Source: Gloeocapsa sp. PCC 7428
GTDB lineage: Bacteria > Cyanobacteriota > Cyanobacteriia > Cyanobacteriales > Chroococcidiopsidaceae
Reading direction: 5' to 3'
DNA length: 64,000 bases
Assembly: GCF_000317555.1 (NCBI RefSeq)
Contig: NC_019746.1
Coordinates: 140,467 to 204,466, forward strand
Shown: piece after piece, positions 10,857 through 21,189 of the stretch
How the letters are laid out: each line of letters begins with the position of its first letter
Numbering within the stretch: position 1 is the first letter of the stretch
The notes under the pieces: model-generated
The model's database searches: none
Told to the model about the DNA's origin: nothing
What the model saw: the letters and a program-made list of their open reading frames with translations, nothing else
Translations under genes and position numbers: made by a program

Positions 10857-10918
10857 AGTTTCACAAGTATGTTGTATAGGTGAATGTAGGTGAACATCAA
10901 TCTTCAAAACTATTACGA

Positions 10919-10948
10919 AGGCAAACGTGTTATTAACGGCGTTTGCCT
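10919..10948. terminator. Hairpin between the two Calx-beta genes
   Basis: Perfect 9-bp stem AGGCAAACG / CGTTTGCCT with a 12-nt loop, directly 3' of the minus-strand gene that ends at 10964. It may terminate that gene or attenuate read-through into the next one. Confidence 0.55.
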
Positions 10949-10963
10949 CGCATATTGAAATAG

Positions 10964-13900
10964 CTATCCAATCGCAGGGGTTAGATCAATTGCTAGTTCG
11001 TACTCGCCAACATTGATACCCGAATTCGGGAAGATGCGACCGCTGCCACTGCCTGCGGTGAATGGGTCATAACTGGTGTTACCCAACTGCGCAACTCCTA
11101 AATAGTACGTGCCGCTTTCGGGAGCAGTAAATTCTAAGTAGGGGTCGCGTCCGGAAACAAATACTTCTCCAGGTGCTGGCGCTTCAGCGTTGTATGCTAA
11201 TTGTGTGCCGTCAGCGTCGAAGATGCGTAACTCAGTGTCTGCTCTTTGAGCGCGTTCGAGACCAGGAATTGTGTACTCAATTGAATCAATGTCAATCTTT
11301 ACGGTATCTCCGGCGTTAAGGCTGAACGAGTACATATCGACATCTTCGGATGCGTCAACATCATCAGAAGCATCGACACCGTTACGACCGTAATAGTATG
11401 CGATCGCGCCACTAATTGATGCATAAGTGCTATCTGCACTCAATTCCAGCGCATTGGCTGTATCAATCGTATCGTTGTATGTAGGCGTATCGTTCGCTTC
11501 GCTTTCAGTTTGCGTTGGCGGTGCTTGTCGAGGATTATCTACGATTGTGAAGCTAGCGGTGTCAGCTTCGGGGTCAATTTGGTAATCGTCGCCTGCTGCT
11601 AAAGTAAAACTGACTTCTTCCGCCCCTTCATTTTCGCCGTCAGCGGCTATAGGTAAACTAATAACAGCTTCGCGATCGGTAATATTGAAAGAAAAACCTG
11701 CATCCGTGACTTCAGTGATATTGCCACCTGTTACCTCAATCTCGTCTAAGTTAAATTCATCGAGGTCAGGCGCGTTAACGAATACCGTGACGCCTTCATC
11801 GGGTAGTGTTGTACTCAAGTTAAATGTGTGTACCGAAACCGTTGCTTCAGATTCGATCAAATATTCAGGTTCGCTGCTGAGGCTTACTTGAAGGAGTGAA
11901 TCGCGGTTGTCGGCGATCGTTAAACTTTCAGAACTCGCGTTAGCATTCACCGTATACCCTGGACCTGATTCGACCGCAAAGCTGTAGCTTTCGATTCCTT
12001 CAACAACATCATCTGCAAACACAGGCAGCGTAATTCTAGCTGTTTGGTCAGTGATCTTGAAGTAGAATCCACTACTATCGGCGTTTGGCGCGGGCGGGAA
12101 CGCACCGCCAAACACCTCAGCAGCAAAAATATCAAATTCACCAACTGCACCCCTGGCATCGCCTTTAACATAAACGAGAACACCATCTGCTGGAGGTGGT
12201 TCGCTCAAATTGAACGTCAGCGTTGTGCGAGTCCCTTCTGATTCAACTAGCTCGGTATTACTGATTCTAAAGCTGACTTCGGGAGTCACTCTGGGTTCTG
12301 GAACCTGCTCTAGAGTGTCGTAAAGCGTAACGCTAGAAGGACTTACTTCTTCACCTAGGACATAACCTTCGGCGGCTTCTAGGAAAAACGAGCCTTGTTG
12401 CGGCGCTTCGGTTTCGTCATCGCGACGTATTGGTAAAGTAAGGAGCGCGTAGCGTTCATCCATGCGGAACTTGATTCCCGTCGCTGTACCCGTTTCGTCA
12501 TAGATTGGTCCTAAAACTTCACCACCAGGGCTAAAGACTCCTAGAGCATTGTTGTTGCCATAAAAACTGTTGGTAGCAAACCATTCATTGATGTCAATAT
12601 CGCTATTGATGTAAACTTCCAGTCCACCTTCAGGAATTTCCCCTTCGGCTTGCAATGATAGCGTTAGTACCGAACCGCCATCATCAACGTTTTCTACTAA
12701 ATTAGGCGAAATAACACTGTAGTCTTCGGCTTCAAAGTCTTCGTTGAAGGCTCCCGCAATTGTTTGTAAGGTGACAGTCGGACCTTCACCAAGGCTAGGA
12801 GGAATTGGCGTTGCGATCGGTGTGGGATCTGCGTTGAGTTTAAGGTTAAGAACGTAATCTCCAGGCGGACCAAAATCTCCCTCAGAGTAACCACTACCAC
12901 TACCAGGTACATTCGGGTCGTAGTAGAAGTTTTCCCACGCGCTGACACCAATATAGTATGTACCATCGGTGGGAGCTTTGAAATCAAGATAAGCATCCCA
13001 GATTGACTGAAACTCTTCACCAGGCGCTGGAACGGTATCAGCAAGGGCAAGTTCATTGCCTTCGGCATCAAATACGCGCAGCGTTGTATCAAGAATGAGC
13101 GGTGTTTTTAAATCAATCTGATTCGAGTCAATGTCAGCAATCAACCTGTCGCCAGCTTTGAGATCGACTTTGTAGAAATCAACATCTTCACCTGCGTCAA
13201 TCTCTGTGAAAGTACCATCTGGATTTTCGTAGACGTTGCTGCGATCGTAGGTGAGCGAACTGCGGAAGGAAACGTCGGTATAGTTGTAGCCTAATCTGGT
13301 ATCGACTGCTTTAGAAAGAATGTCGTTTGGCTCTAAAATTGCGCTTGGTGGCGGTGTTTGGTCGGGTGAGTCAATGATCTGGAATGTGCCTGTATTGGCT
13401 TCCTGATTTATGATGTAGCCTTGACCAGGTTGCAGTGAGAATGTTGCGGTTTCTAACTTCTCGATGACTCCATCATCTGCAATAGGTAAACTAATCGTTG
13501 CGGTTTGACTTGTAATTTTGAGGTCGAATCCATCATCGCGGACATCGACAATTTCACCACCTTCGACTGAAATACTAGTTAAGTCAAACTCACCTAAATC
13601 AGGTGCTGCGACACTCACCGTAACACCGGCTGTGGGTGGAGGCGCACTTAGGGTAAACGTATGAATCGAGGCGGTACCTTCGGCTTCAATCAGCAACTCT
13701 GGTTCAGTCGCAAGACTAACTGAAATCTGCGAATTGCGCGTATCGGCGATTGTCAGGTTTATAGGCGCGTTGTCCGCTGCGACGGTGTAACCTGGACCTG
13801 ATTGCAATTCAAAACTAAATCCTTCAATACCTTCTACTTCGTCATCGGCAAATGCAGGCACGGTAATCGAAGCGTTTTGTGAGGTAATTTTAAAATAAAA

Positions 13901-14581
13901 TCCGGTTGAGCGGAAGTTGGGCGCTGGAAAGACTCCACCTCTAACGTCGGCTTGAAAGATGTCAAATTCTCCTAAAGCGCCGCGCTGTGGGCTAGCAACA
14001 TAAACTAAAACACCTTCGGGTGGAGGTGGTTCGCTCAAGTTGAAACTTAAAGTTGTTGTATTGCCTTGCGATTCCACCAGCCTACGGTTGCTAATGTTAA
14101 ATTCAACTTCTGGTACAACGGTTGGGGTAGGAACATCATCCAAGCTGTCGTAAACACTGACAGTTGAAGAATTAGCTCTTTGGTTGACTGTGTAGCCGTC
14201 TCCTGGTTCCAACGCGAAAGTAGCTTCTCGCACACCTTCGGTGTTACCGTCATCTTCTATATAGAAGTTAATTACAGCATAAGGCTGATCTAGGCGGAAT
14301 TTGAACCCTGTAGCTTTACCTGTGTCATCGTATACAGCTTCTAATACCTCTCCACCAGGGCTAAAAGGGGTTCTACCCAAGCGCTGGAAATACTCCGTTA
14401 TGTCAACATCGCTGTTAATAACAATCTCTACACCCTCGTCTGGAATTTCTCCATCTGCACTGACAACAAAACTAAGAACCGAAGCCCCATCCTCTAATCC
14501 ATCTACCAGCGCGGGAGCAAGTAAATTGTCATCGGCATCGTACGAGCCTGTAATTGTTTGTAAAGAGATATTGGGTGCCAT
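10964..14581 (-). CDS. Giant secreted Calx-beta/PPC protein, paralogue
   Basis: About 1205 residues from the ATG at 14581 ([19 protein letters not shown]). An AGGA lies five bases before it, which favours this start over the upstream in-frame codon at 14623. The protein is two tandem units of about 600 residues. Each unit has an opening beta domain ([18 protein letters not shown] / [18 protein letters not shown]), two Calx-beta-like domains ([28 protein letters not shown]) and a PPC-like domain ([26 protein letters not shown]). No signal peptide, hardly any Cys, very acidic. The same units occur in the protein encoded next to it, which adds a Calx-beta, a cadherin-like domain and Pro-Thr linkers. 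Likely exported by the type I system upstream. Enzyme activity is neither seen nor expected. Confidence 0.85.
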   Translation of the reverse strand: MAPNISLQTITGSYDADDNLLAPALVDGLEDGASVLSFVVSADGEIPDEGVEIVINSDVDITEYFQRLGRTPFSPGGEVLEAVYDDTGKATGFKFRLDQPYAVINFYIEDDGNTEGVREATFALEPGDGYTVNQRANSSTVSVYDSLDDVPTPTVVPEVEFNISNRRLVESQGNTTTLSFNLSEPPPPEGVLVYVASPQRGALGEFDIFQADVRGGVFPAPNFRSTGFYFKITSQNASITVPAFADDEVEGIEGFSFELQSGPGYTVAADNAPINLTIADTRNSQISVSLATEPELLIEAEGTASIHTFTLSAPPPTAGVTVSVAAPDLGEFDLTSISVEGGEIVDVRDDGFDLKITSQTATISLPIADDGVIEKLETATFSLQPGQGYIINQEANTGTFQIIDSPDQTPPPSAILEPNDILSKAVDTRLGYNYTDVSFRSSLTYDRSNVYENPDGTFTEIDAGEDVDFYKVDLKAGDRLIADIDSNQIDLKTPLILDTTLRVFDAEGNELALADTVPAPGEEFQSIWDAYLDFKAPTDGTYYIGVSAWENFYYDPNVPGSGSGYSEGDFGPPGDYVLNLKLNADPTPIATPIPPSLGEGPTVTLQTIAGAFNEDFEAEDYSVISPNLVENVDDGGSVLTLSLQAEGEIPEGGLEVYINSDIDINEWFATNSFYGNNNALGVFSPGGEVLGPIYDETGTATGIKFRMDERYALLTLPIRRDDETEAPQQGSFFLEAAEGYVLGEEVSPSSVTLYDTLEQVPEPRVTPEVSFRISNTELVESEGTRTTLTFNLSEPPPADGVLVYVKGDARGAVGEFDIFAAEVFGGAFPPAPNADSSGFYFKITDQTARITLPVFADDVVEGIESYSFAVESGPGYTVNANASSESLTIADNRDSLLQVSLSSEPEYLIESEATVSVHTFNLSTTLPDEGVTVFVNAPDLDEFNLDEIEVTGGNITEVTDAGFSFNITDREAVISLPIAADGENEGAEEVSFTLAAGDDYQIDPEADTASFTIVDNPRQAPPTQTESEANDTPTYNDTIDTANALELSADSTYASISGAIAYYYGRNGVDASDDVDASEDVDMYSFSLNAGDTVKIDIDSIEYTIPGLERAQRADTELRIFDADGTQLAYNAEAPAPGEVFVSGRDPYLEFTAPESGTYYLGVAQLGNTSYDPFTAGSGSGRIFPNSGINVGEYELAIDLTPAIG

Positions 14582-15243
14582 GTATTTCCTGTATGTCTTG
14601 ATTGGTGATTGGCGATCGCACACACTAGCATTAGAACTATCTGCATAGCCTGTACTAGGTTATGTAAATGGTTGATTCAATACTTTCGGCTTTACAGCCG
14701 TCTTGAACGGACAATTCCATGAGGCTGTTTGCTAATTAGTTGCAACAGCCATACACATCCTATCTAAATGGTTCGCCTAGGCAACCATTTATAAAGCAAA
14801 ACTTTTCTTAGCAGGTAGCACAACGCTGCTAGGCTGGTTGTGAACTACAGCTTACAGTGTTCTATTGATTCGCGTGCAAACTATAGAGATGCAGACATCA
14901 GTCGGCTCGCAATATTTTTCACGATTTTTCACACCCTTAAAAAAATAAGTTGAGAATAACTCTCAATTAACTGCTCCAAACTATATCATCTTAGTTATGG
15001 TGGTGCAAGTCCTATATTTGTATATTTATTAAAACTGTTACTTAGGAAACAGTAATCTGCTAAAGTTTCAAACTCTGATGCTGTTTGTATAGATAAATAC
15101 GTTCGAGTAAGTGAGTGAGACAAATGTTACACTAAGGCTGGTCATGGTAATTGGTAACTGGTCATTAGTAGGAATATCTATTCCTCAACTACCGATTACT
15201 CAAGATAAAAAAGTGTGATTTAAATTACTCCTTTTTACTTAAT
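14582..15243. other. Long leader/promoter region of the Calx-beta paralogue
   Basis: About 660 bp with no credible gene. It carries a small CGGCT/AGCCG hairpin near 14688, AT-rich DNA from about 14925, a Fur-like palindrome at 14951-14965 and heptamer repeats (GGTAATTGGTAACTGG) near 15145. Because the gene on its other side ends here, any promoter in it should serve the minus-strand gene starting at 14581. Confidence 0.5.
14951..14965. promoter_or_regulatory. Fur-box-like palindrome
   Basis: TGAGAATAACTCTCA matches the 7-1-7 Fur consensus TGATAAT-N-ATTATCA at 11 of 14 positions. It is itself a near-perfect inverted repeat; extended by one base each side it reads TTGAGA-5-TCTCAA. It lies about 370 bp upstream of the start at 14581, far for a simple operator, so the assignment is tentative. 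Confidence 0.35.
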
Positions 15244-16596
15244 TTAAATAATTTGTGGCATACAAACTTGAACAGGATTTGTACTATCATCGAATTGCTT
15301 ATTGAAAAAGTTTTTTGACATTAATAAATTTGATGGTTCAGTGTTGAATTGCTCTTGCTGACCAAGGGTTATGAGATCTGAATCAAAATGTACTCCAACT
15401 AACTCTGATTCACTGGTACTAATAATAGGAGTGTCGAACTGTAGCGATCGCACATCATTTAACAAAGGTTGATCTGCTTGATACTCTCGCCAAGTAGTCA
15501 GTAAGGGATCGATGAAGTTATCAATCGTGCGTGTGTTTTGCAAATCGATATAGACAAGGTCATCTTCTGGAACGTACCACATATTTGCGCGATACCCTAA
15601 TGTAAGTCCGCTGTGACCGTAAATCAATTCATCAGGCGTGTTTAAGCGGGCAACGCCCAACCCGTATCCAGAGAAAGCCCTTGAGTTGAATGCATCGACG
15701 AATGTAAGCATTTGGTCTAGAGTTGTGGGTTCGAGTAAATCTCCGCCAAACAAAGCTTGTGCAAAGTCTACTAAATCTTCGGTATTAGAAACCATAGCTC
15801 CAGCAGCGTCGACGATAGATGGACTGATAAAGTCTGTATTATCAAGATTGCCATCGACGTTAATATCCCAATAACCGCTTACAAATCCACCAGGAACTGC
15901 TTCGGTGTCGGCAACAAAGGTATTATCGAGTTGCAATGGCTCTAGAATACGAGTGCGAATTTCGGTTGCTAGCGAGTTATTCGTGATATTTTCGACAATC
16001 ATCCCTAGCAATATGTAGTTTGTGTTTGAGTATTGCCAAGAAGTACCAGGGCTAAAGCTTAATGGTTGGTTAGCAATGAACTCGACAAGTGCTTCGGGTT
16101 GCCATTCTCTGAAAAGATTGACACCTTCATCGAGTAGTACACTCAAATAATCAGGAATGCCGCTGGTGTGATTGAGTAATTGGCGGATAGTAATATTTGC
16201 ACTGTCAGAAATTTTGCTGACAATTTCGCTTGGTAAATATTGGTTGAGAGTAGCTTCTAAACTGAGTTGATTTTCTTCAAGTAACTGTAGAACTGTTGTC
16301 GCCACAAATGTTTTGGTAATGCTACCAATTTGAAAGCGATCGCTCGATGTGACTGGTGTATTTGTCGTTAAATTTGCGGTACCACTAGCACCATACCATG
16401 CAATATCATCGCTGACAATTGCTGTACTGATGCCAACTCCGGTGAAGATTTGATCGAGTGTGTTTTGCAACAGTTGCGTTGGATCGTCTACAGGAGGTGC
16501 AGGGTTTGAGGCTTCTCGCTCTTCCCAATATTTTTGTTGTGAGAGATACTCAAAAAGTGGTCGCGGCGAGGAGAAAGTGGATTGGTTAATTAGCAT
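15244..16596 (-). CDS. Serine hydrolase, class C beta-lactamase/PBP-type fold
   Basis: 450 residues with the three hallmarks of the family: S92-I-T-K95 (nucleophile and general base), Y189-S-N191, and H328-S-G330 in place of the KTG box. His at the third motif fits esterases and PBP-type thioesterases better than true beta-lactamases. No signal peptide or membrane segment is visible, which is unusual for a cell-wall carboxypeptidase and allows a cytoplasmic role. The first 45 residues and the last 60 are outside the core fold. It is monocistronic; the next gene upstream is divergent, with 172 bp between starts. Known family roles include D-Ala-D-Ala carboxypeptidases, esterases and in-trans NRPS offloading enzymes; which applies is not decided by sequence. 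The nearby NRPS has no thioesterase and ends in an epimerase, which makes the offloading idea worth testing. Confidence 0.85.
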   Translation of the reverse strand: MLINQSTFSSPRPLFEYLSQQKYWEEREASNPAPPVDDPTQLLQNTLDQIFTGVGISTAIVSDDIAWYGASGTANLTTNTPVTSSDRFQIGSITKTFVATTVLQLLEENQLSLEATLNQYLPSEIVSKISDSANITIRQLLNHTSGIPDYLSVLLDEGVNLFREWQPEALVEFIANQPLSFSPGTSWQYSNTNYILLGMIVENITNNSLATEIRTRILEPLQLDNTFVADTEAVPGGFVSGYWDINVDGNLDNTDFISPSIVDAAGAMVSNTEDLVDFAQALFGGDLLEPTTLDQMLTFVDAFNSRAFSGYGLGVARLNTPDELIYGHSGLTLGYRANMWYVPEDDLVYIDLQNTRTIDNFIDPLLTTWREYQADQPLLNDVRSLQFDTPIISTSESELVGVHFDSDLITLGQQEQFNTEPSNLLMSKNFFNKQFDDSTNPVQVCMPQII

Positions 16597-16768
16597 TTTT
16601 TAGTCAGTTGATGAAAGTGAATGTAATTTAAAGGCTGGTAATTGGTAATGGGTAATAGAAAGCACAAATAATATCAATAAATGCGATTGGGTAAACCTCC
16701 TCTCCATCCTTTTGTTCCCCTCTTTACCTCATTTATAATGAACATATCCTCACAATAGAGGCACTGTC

Positions 16769-17344
16769 ATGAGTCAGACTACAGGCGGCGTTCGCTGGAC
16801 AATTCGAGATGTGGAAGCGCTACCCGATAACGAGTGGATTCGTTACGAAATCATCGATGGAGAACTGTTTGTGACGCGATCGCCTCATCATAAACACCAA
16901 CACGTAGTTGGATGTATTTTTGCTGCACTGAACAGCTGGTCCCTAGAAAGTGGTTTGGGAGAACCTTCGATCATGCCTGGTTTGATTTTTTCAGACTCGG
17001 ATAATGTCGCTCCTGATGTGGTATGGGTTAGTTATAAACGGTTAGCGCAAATTCAAGACGAGGCAGGGCATTTTCAAGGCGCACCTGAACTGGTTGTCGA
17101 AGTGCTTTCCCCTGGAAAAGCTAACGAAGATCGCGATCGTTCTGCCAAGCTGAAATTGTATTCGGTGCAAGGAGTTCAGGAATATTGGATTGTCGATCGC
17201 ATCGCTTTGAAAGTTGAAGTTTATCGCCGCAATCAAGCTCAATTGACGTTAGTTGCCACCTTACTGATTGATGATGCGCTATCATCTCCTTTGTTGCCTG
17301 GTTTTGCTTGCGAAGTTGCACGTTTGTTTGTGTCACGGGCATAG
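16769..17344 (+). CDS. Uma2-family putative endonuclease (DUF820)
   Basis: 191 residues, the usual Uma2 length. Restriction-endonuclease-like PD-(D/E)XK fold with YEIIDGELFV near the start, APDVV (D83), APELVVEVLSP (E111) and a Lys-rich stretch RDRSAKLKLY that supplies the basic residue. The ATG at 16769 has an AGAGG eight bases upstream. These genes are highly multiplied in cyanobacterial genomes and their biological role is unclear. It stands alone between a divergent hydrolase gene and a convergent MFS gene and shows no link to the biosynthetic cluster. Confidence 0.88.
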   Translation: MSQTTGGVRWTIRDVEALPDNEWIRYEIIDGELFVTRSPHHKHQHVVGCIFAALNSWSLESGLGEPSIMPGLIFSDSDNVAPDVVWVSYKRLAQIQDEAGHFQGAPELVVEVLSPGKANEDRDRSAKLKLYSVQGVQEYWIVDRIALKVEVYRRNQAQLTLVATLLIDDALSSPLLPGFACEVARLFVSRA

Positions 17345-17370
17345 GGGACAAAAAAATACAGACATCGTCA

Positions 17371-18672
17371 TTAGTTTTTAACTTCCTCATAATCAGGTAG
17401 TAATATCTCGACTTCGCGGAGGGGGCGGAAGGCGTAGCCACTGATGCCAACGGCGAGCATTAAAATTGCCGTGATGACGTATAGTAAGGCAATGCCCGAT
17501 CCTGTGGTTGTGCCAAAAATGGAGCCGAATAGAGGTGCTAAGCTTCCTTGAGGTTGCATCGCAGGTTCAAAGACGTAATCGGCTAAGGGACCAGCAATTA
17601 GGGGCGCGATCGCACCTACAATTAATCCAATCATTTGATCCGCCGCTAAAACACGTCCTTGAAAATCTGGGGGGACTTTGGCATACCAAATCGCATTACT
17701 CGAACTGTAGAATAAGGGAATAGGAAGCGTCGCGAAAAAGTGTGCGGCTATCCATACAGTCTGCGTTTGTCCTAAGCCTAAAATGACTTTGAATAAACCT
17801 GTGGCAGTGAAGCCGAGTAACATTCCATGAATGCGACGATGAAAACCTCCCCAAACGCTTAAAATGACTGCACCAAGAACACCGCCAACACCGGCTGCGG
17901 TGGTAACGCTACCAAGAATTTGAGCGTCGCCGCCGGAACGCGCTAATATGAGTGGATTGTATAAAACTCGGTTGATATCGCTAGGAAGTGCGAATAAAGA
18001 AAAAGCAATTACCATTGCTACTAAACTGGGTCGATGCAAAATATATCGAAAACCAAAAGTAAGTTTTTGCCAAAGAGTTTCCTTAGAATTAATAATTACA
18101 TTTTGCTGTCGGTTAGGTTGCGGAATTCGGGCAGCAAACAGTGTGATAAAAGCGATCGCAAAAGTCGTCAAGTCAATAAGAATAATTCCAGTCAGTCCGA
18201 TAATTGGATAAAGGCTACCTGCAAGTAGTGGTGAAATAATTGCACCAGTGTAACTAACCGCCGCCACCATACTTTCTGCACGGGTGTAGTGTTGCTTGGA
18301 AACTAACATGGCGATGGAAGCTGAATAAGCAAGCGTTTGTAAACTTCCAAAACAGCCATAAGCGGCAACAACTGCATACAAATGCCAAACTTGCAAGCGA
18401 TCGCCCACGTACAGCCAACCGATAATTAGTGTACAGAAAACTGCTGCGGTATCGCCTAACAACATTAAATGTTTGCGATTCAGGCGATCTACTATGATAC
18501 CTGCGATCGCCATTGCTAAAATGCGGGGGAGTTGCGAAAAAAAGCTGATCAGCGCTAACGTTGTCGCTGACTCTGTGACATCCCAAACCCAGACAGTCAA
18601 GGCAAAAACGGTCATATAGCTACCAATAGTTGATGCCATTTGACCAATCCAGATCAGCGTGAAGGTACGCAT
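17371..18672 (-). CDS. MFS exporter, siderophore/drug efflux type
   Basis: 433-residue integral membrane protein with about 12 hydrophobic segments and the MFS loop motif GIIVDRLNRKHLM between segments 2 and 3. It resembles the drug/enterobactin-exporter branch (MFS_3) of the superfamily rather than sugar transporters. Its ATG lies only 3 bp after the stop of the TonB receptor gene upstream, so the two are co-transcribed. In siderophore loci such a pair usually means export of the apo-siderophore and uptake of the ferric form. The direction of transport and the substrate are inferred from this context. Confidence 0.85.
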   Translation of the reverse strand: MRTFTLIWIGQMASTIGSYMTVFALTVWVWDVTESATTLALISFFSQLPRILAMAIAGIIVDRLNRKHLMLLGDTAAVFCTLIIGWLYVGDRLQVWHLYAVVAAYGCFGSLQTLAYSASIAMLVSKQHYTRAESMVAAVSYTGAIISPLLAGSLYPIIGLTGIILIDLTTFAIAFITLFAARIPQPNRQQNVIINSKETLWQKLTFGFRYILHRPSLVAMVIAFSLFALPSDINRVLYNPLILARSGGDAQILGSVTTAAGVGGVLGAVILSVWGGFHRRIHGMLLGFTATGLFKVILGLGQTQTVWIAAHFFATLPIPLFYSSSNAIWYAKVPPDFQGRVLAADQMIGLIVGAIAPLIAGPLADYVFEPAMQPQGSLAPLFGSIFGTTTGSGIALLYVITAILMLAVGISGYAFRPLREVEILLPDYEEVKN

Positions 18673-18675
18673 CGA

Positions 18676-21189
18676 TTAAAACTCCCAGTTAATTTTCCCA
18701 AAAACGGTAAAGGGGGCACCTGGAATCACGCGCAAATCTCCCCGCGCACCTTCAAAGTAGTTGACATCAAATAAATTCTGGAAATTTAACGAAACGCGAA
18801 AGCGATCGCCTTGATAAAATAGTGCAGCATCGGTACGCAGATAACTGGGAAGCGTAAACGAGTTATCTAAATCGCCTTGTTGTTCTCCCGCATAAAATAA
18901 CCCCACACCAAAACCTAAACCGCGTAAATCGCCTGTTGGAATTTGATACGTTGTCCACAAACTTGCCGCATTTTGCGGAACATTGATCAAAAAGTTGCCT
19001 TCCTCAATGCTGTCATCTTCTACAACGCGAGCATCGGTATAAGCATAACTCGCTAAGATATTCCAACCTGGTAACACTTCTCCGACGACATTAAGCTCAA
19101 TTCCCTGGCTGCGCTGTAGTCCAGTTTGTTCAGTCACAAAAGGGTCATTTGCCCCCGATACCACTACATTCGTTCGTTCTAGATCGTACAATGCCAACGT
19201 TGTTGAAAGTCTTTGTTCCAACCAATCTGCTTTGATGCCTACCTCGTATTGTCTACCACGTTCTGGCTGTAACGGATCGCCGATAATCAATTCCTCAGTT
19301 GCTAGGTCGCGCGTTTGTTCGCGTCCAACCACTGGGACAAAAGATTCGGTGTAACTCGCATACAGCGAAACATTCGCTGCGGGTTTATAGACAAGTCCTA
19401 CTCTCGGACTAAACGCTTGGTCTTGACGGTCAAAACTTTGGGTGTCATCGCCGCGATCTTCGTATGTTTGATCCGCAATATCAAAGCGTCCGCCTAAAAC
19501 AAAGATCAGGTCATCCGAAATAGAAATTTGGTCTTGCAGATAAAAACCAATCGAATTATTTTCGGTGCGGGTATTCTGCAAAGGAATGACAAAATCAAGT
19601 AGGCTTTCCGGTTGATAAACTGGGTCAAAAATATCAATGGGAGCCAGTGGTTGAATGTCAATAATATCTTCTAATGAATCTTTCGATAGTTCAATCCCAA
19701 ACAAAAGTTCGTGCCGCACACTACCTGTCGCAAATCTACCAATGACGTTTGTGTTAAAGTTAATACTACTTTCTTCGCTAGGATTTATAAAAAGAAGACG
19801 CTGTAGCGTACGTCCATCGTCATCGAGCGATCGCCCTAAAGCAAATGTATTTTCAGGAGCGTCTACGGTAGCAAATACAAATTCATTATTAATTGACCAA
19901 TTATCGCTAAAATTATGCGTTAACCGATAGCCGATGCGTGTAGTGGTGGTTTCACTTTCCGCTAAATCGGGTTCTCCTAGGTTCACACTCCGCCGAATTT
20001 CGCCAATTGGGTTATTGATGACAGTACCAAAGGCGGGTAGTTCGGGCGCACCGCCCCAACTCGAATTTTTAAAATACTCAATTTCAGCGGTGAGTTGCGT
20101 TTGTTCGGTATCTATTAACCGTACTACGGGAGAAACAAAAAACGATTGCGTTTCCTCAAAGTCTCTAAAACTATTTGACCATTCATACGAAGCATTTAAA
20201 CGATATCCTCCTGGTAGCGAATCGCCAAAAGGTCCGCTAATATCAATCGCCGGACGGTGTAACCCGTACTGACCAACAATGTATTCGATGATATAGTAGG
20301 GTTCGTCTAATGGCTGTTTCGTCACAACGTTGACCGTACCACCTGGGTCGCCTTGTCCAAACAATACGGATGCGGGTCCGCGTAAAACTTCAACACGCTC
20401 GATATTAGAAGTTCCGGCGATGCGTCGCAAGGTACTATCGCGCTGTCCATTGCGCAGAACATTTCGAGTTTCAAATCCGCGAATTACCGGAGTCACTGCG
20501 GGTGCATCGGTGGGGAGACGACCGCTTGTTACTCCCGCCGTATTGCGTAACGTTTCACCGAGTGTTGTCGCGCCTTGCTCTTCGATGATGCGGCTAGGAA
20601 TGACTTGAATTGATTGTGGTACGTTAATAATAGGAGTATCTGTGCGCGTGCCGACGGATGATTCGGGGATGCGATACAAGGGGTCGCGAGTCCCTGTAAC
20701 GATAATTTCAATCGGTGCATCCGCTTGGGCGGTTGTGGAAGCACCCAAAATAAATTCTTGTCCCTCGGCACGAAAAGCTGTAGTAGGTGGCGCATTCTGT
20801 CCCGTGATTTCGATGCGGATGCTCGCGGATGCTAAACTTCGGACTGTTACTCGTGTGATTCCCGTGACTGGGTTTGTAAACTCAAATTCGCTTTGTGGTG
20901 TATCGATGACAGCATTCGGAATATCTGCAACTACGGTATTGTTGACGACACTTGTTACAGGTTGTAACTGGTTCGGCTGTGGCGTTGTCAGCACAACCTC
21001 TAACCCCGCGTCTGTCTCGTAAACTTCTACGTTTGTTACACGGGTTACATTACTAATTTGCGCTGGTAATTGCGCGGTATGAGTAGACGACACTGATTGA
21101 TTTAGTGCTGTGTCTGCTTGAACTGGGATCGCAACTACGCAGCCGACACTAATGAGCCATAGACTCAAGAGAAATGACTTTTGCTTCAT
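18676..21189 (-). CDS. AMIN-domain TonB-dependent siderophore receptor
   Basis: 837-residue outer-membrane receptor. Signal peptide about 1-25 (cut near PVQA-DTAL); AMIN domain about 48-145 (VTNVEVYETDAGLEVVLTTP), a cyanobacterial hallmark of such receptors. Plug domain about 182-292 (NVPQSIQVIPSRIIEEQG, IERVEVLRGPASVLFGQGDP, GGTVNVVTKQP). A 22-strand-type barrel follows, ending in the terminal aromatic residue (KINWEF). The plug motifs are those of the ferrichrome/siderophore receptor branch. First gene of a two-gene operon with the MFS exporter, and divergent from the FAAL gene across a 633-bp spacer. A Fur-like site lies 41-55 bp upstream of the start. The actual ligand may be the product of the adjacent assembly line. 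Confidence 0.93.
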   Translation of the reverse strand: MKQKSFLLSLWLISVGCVVAIPVQADTALNQSVSSTHTAQLPAQISNVTRVTNVEVYETDAGLEVVLTTPQPNQLQPVTSVVNNTVVADIPNAVIDTPQSEFEFTNPVTGITRVTVRSLASASIRIEITGQNAPPTTAFRAEGQEFILGASTTAQADAPIEIIVTGTRDPLYRIPESSVGTRTDTPIINVPQSIQVIPSRIIEEQGATTLGETLRNTAGVTSGRLPTDAPAVTPVIRGFETRNVLRNGQRDSTLRRIAGTSNIERVEVLRGPASVLFGQGDPGGTVNVVTKQPLDEPYYIIEYIVGQYGLHRPAIDISGPFGDSLPGGYRLNASYEWSNSFRDFEETQSFFVSPVVRLIDTEQTQLTAEIEYFKNSSWGGAPELPAFGTVINNPIGEIRRSVNLGEPDLAESETTTTRIGYRLTHNFSDNWSINNEFVFATVDAPENTFALGRSLDDDGRTLQRLLFINPSEESSINFNTNVIGRFATGSVRHELLFGIELSKDSLEDIIDIQPLAPIDIFDPVYQPESLLDFVIPLQNTRTENNSIGFYLQDQISISDDLIFVLGGRFDIADQTYEDRGDDTQSFDRQDQAFSPRVGLVYKPAANVSLYASYTESFVPVVGREQTRDLATEELIIGDPLQPERGRQYEVGIKADWLEQRLSTTLALYDLERTNVVVSGANDPFVTEQTGLQRSQGIELNVVGEVLPGWNILASYAYTDARVVEDDSIEEGNFLINVPQNAASLWTTYQIPTGDLRGLGFGVGLFYAGEQQGDLDNSFTLPSYLRTDAALFYQGDRFRVSLNFQNLFDVNYFEGARGDLRVIPGAPFTVFGKINWEF

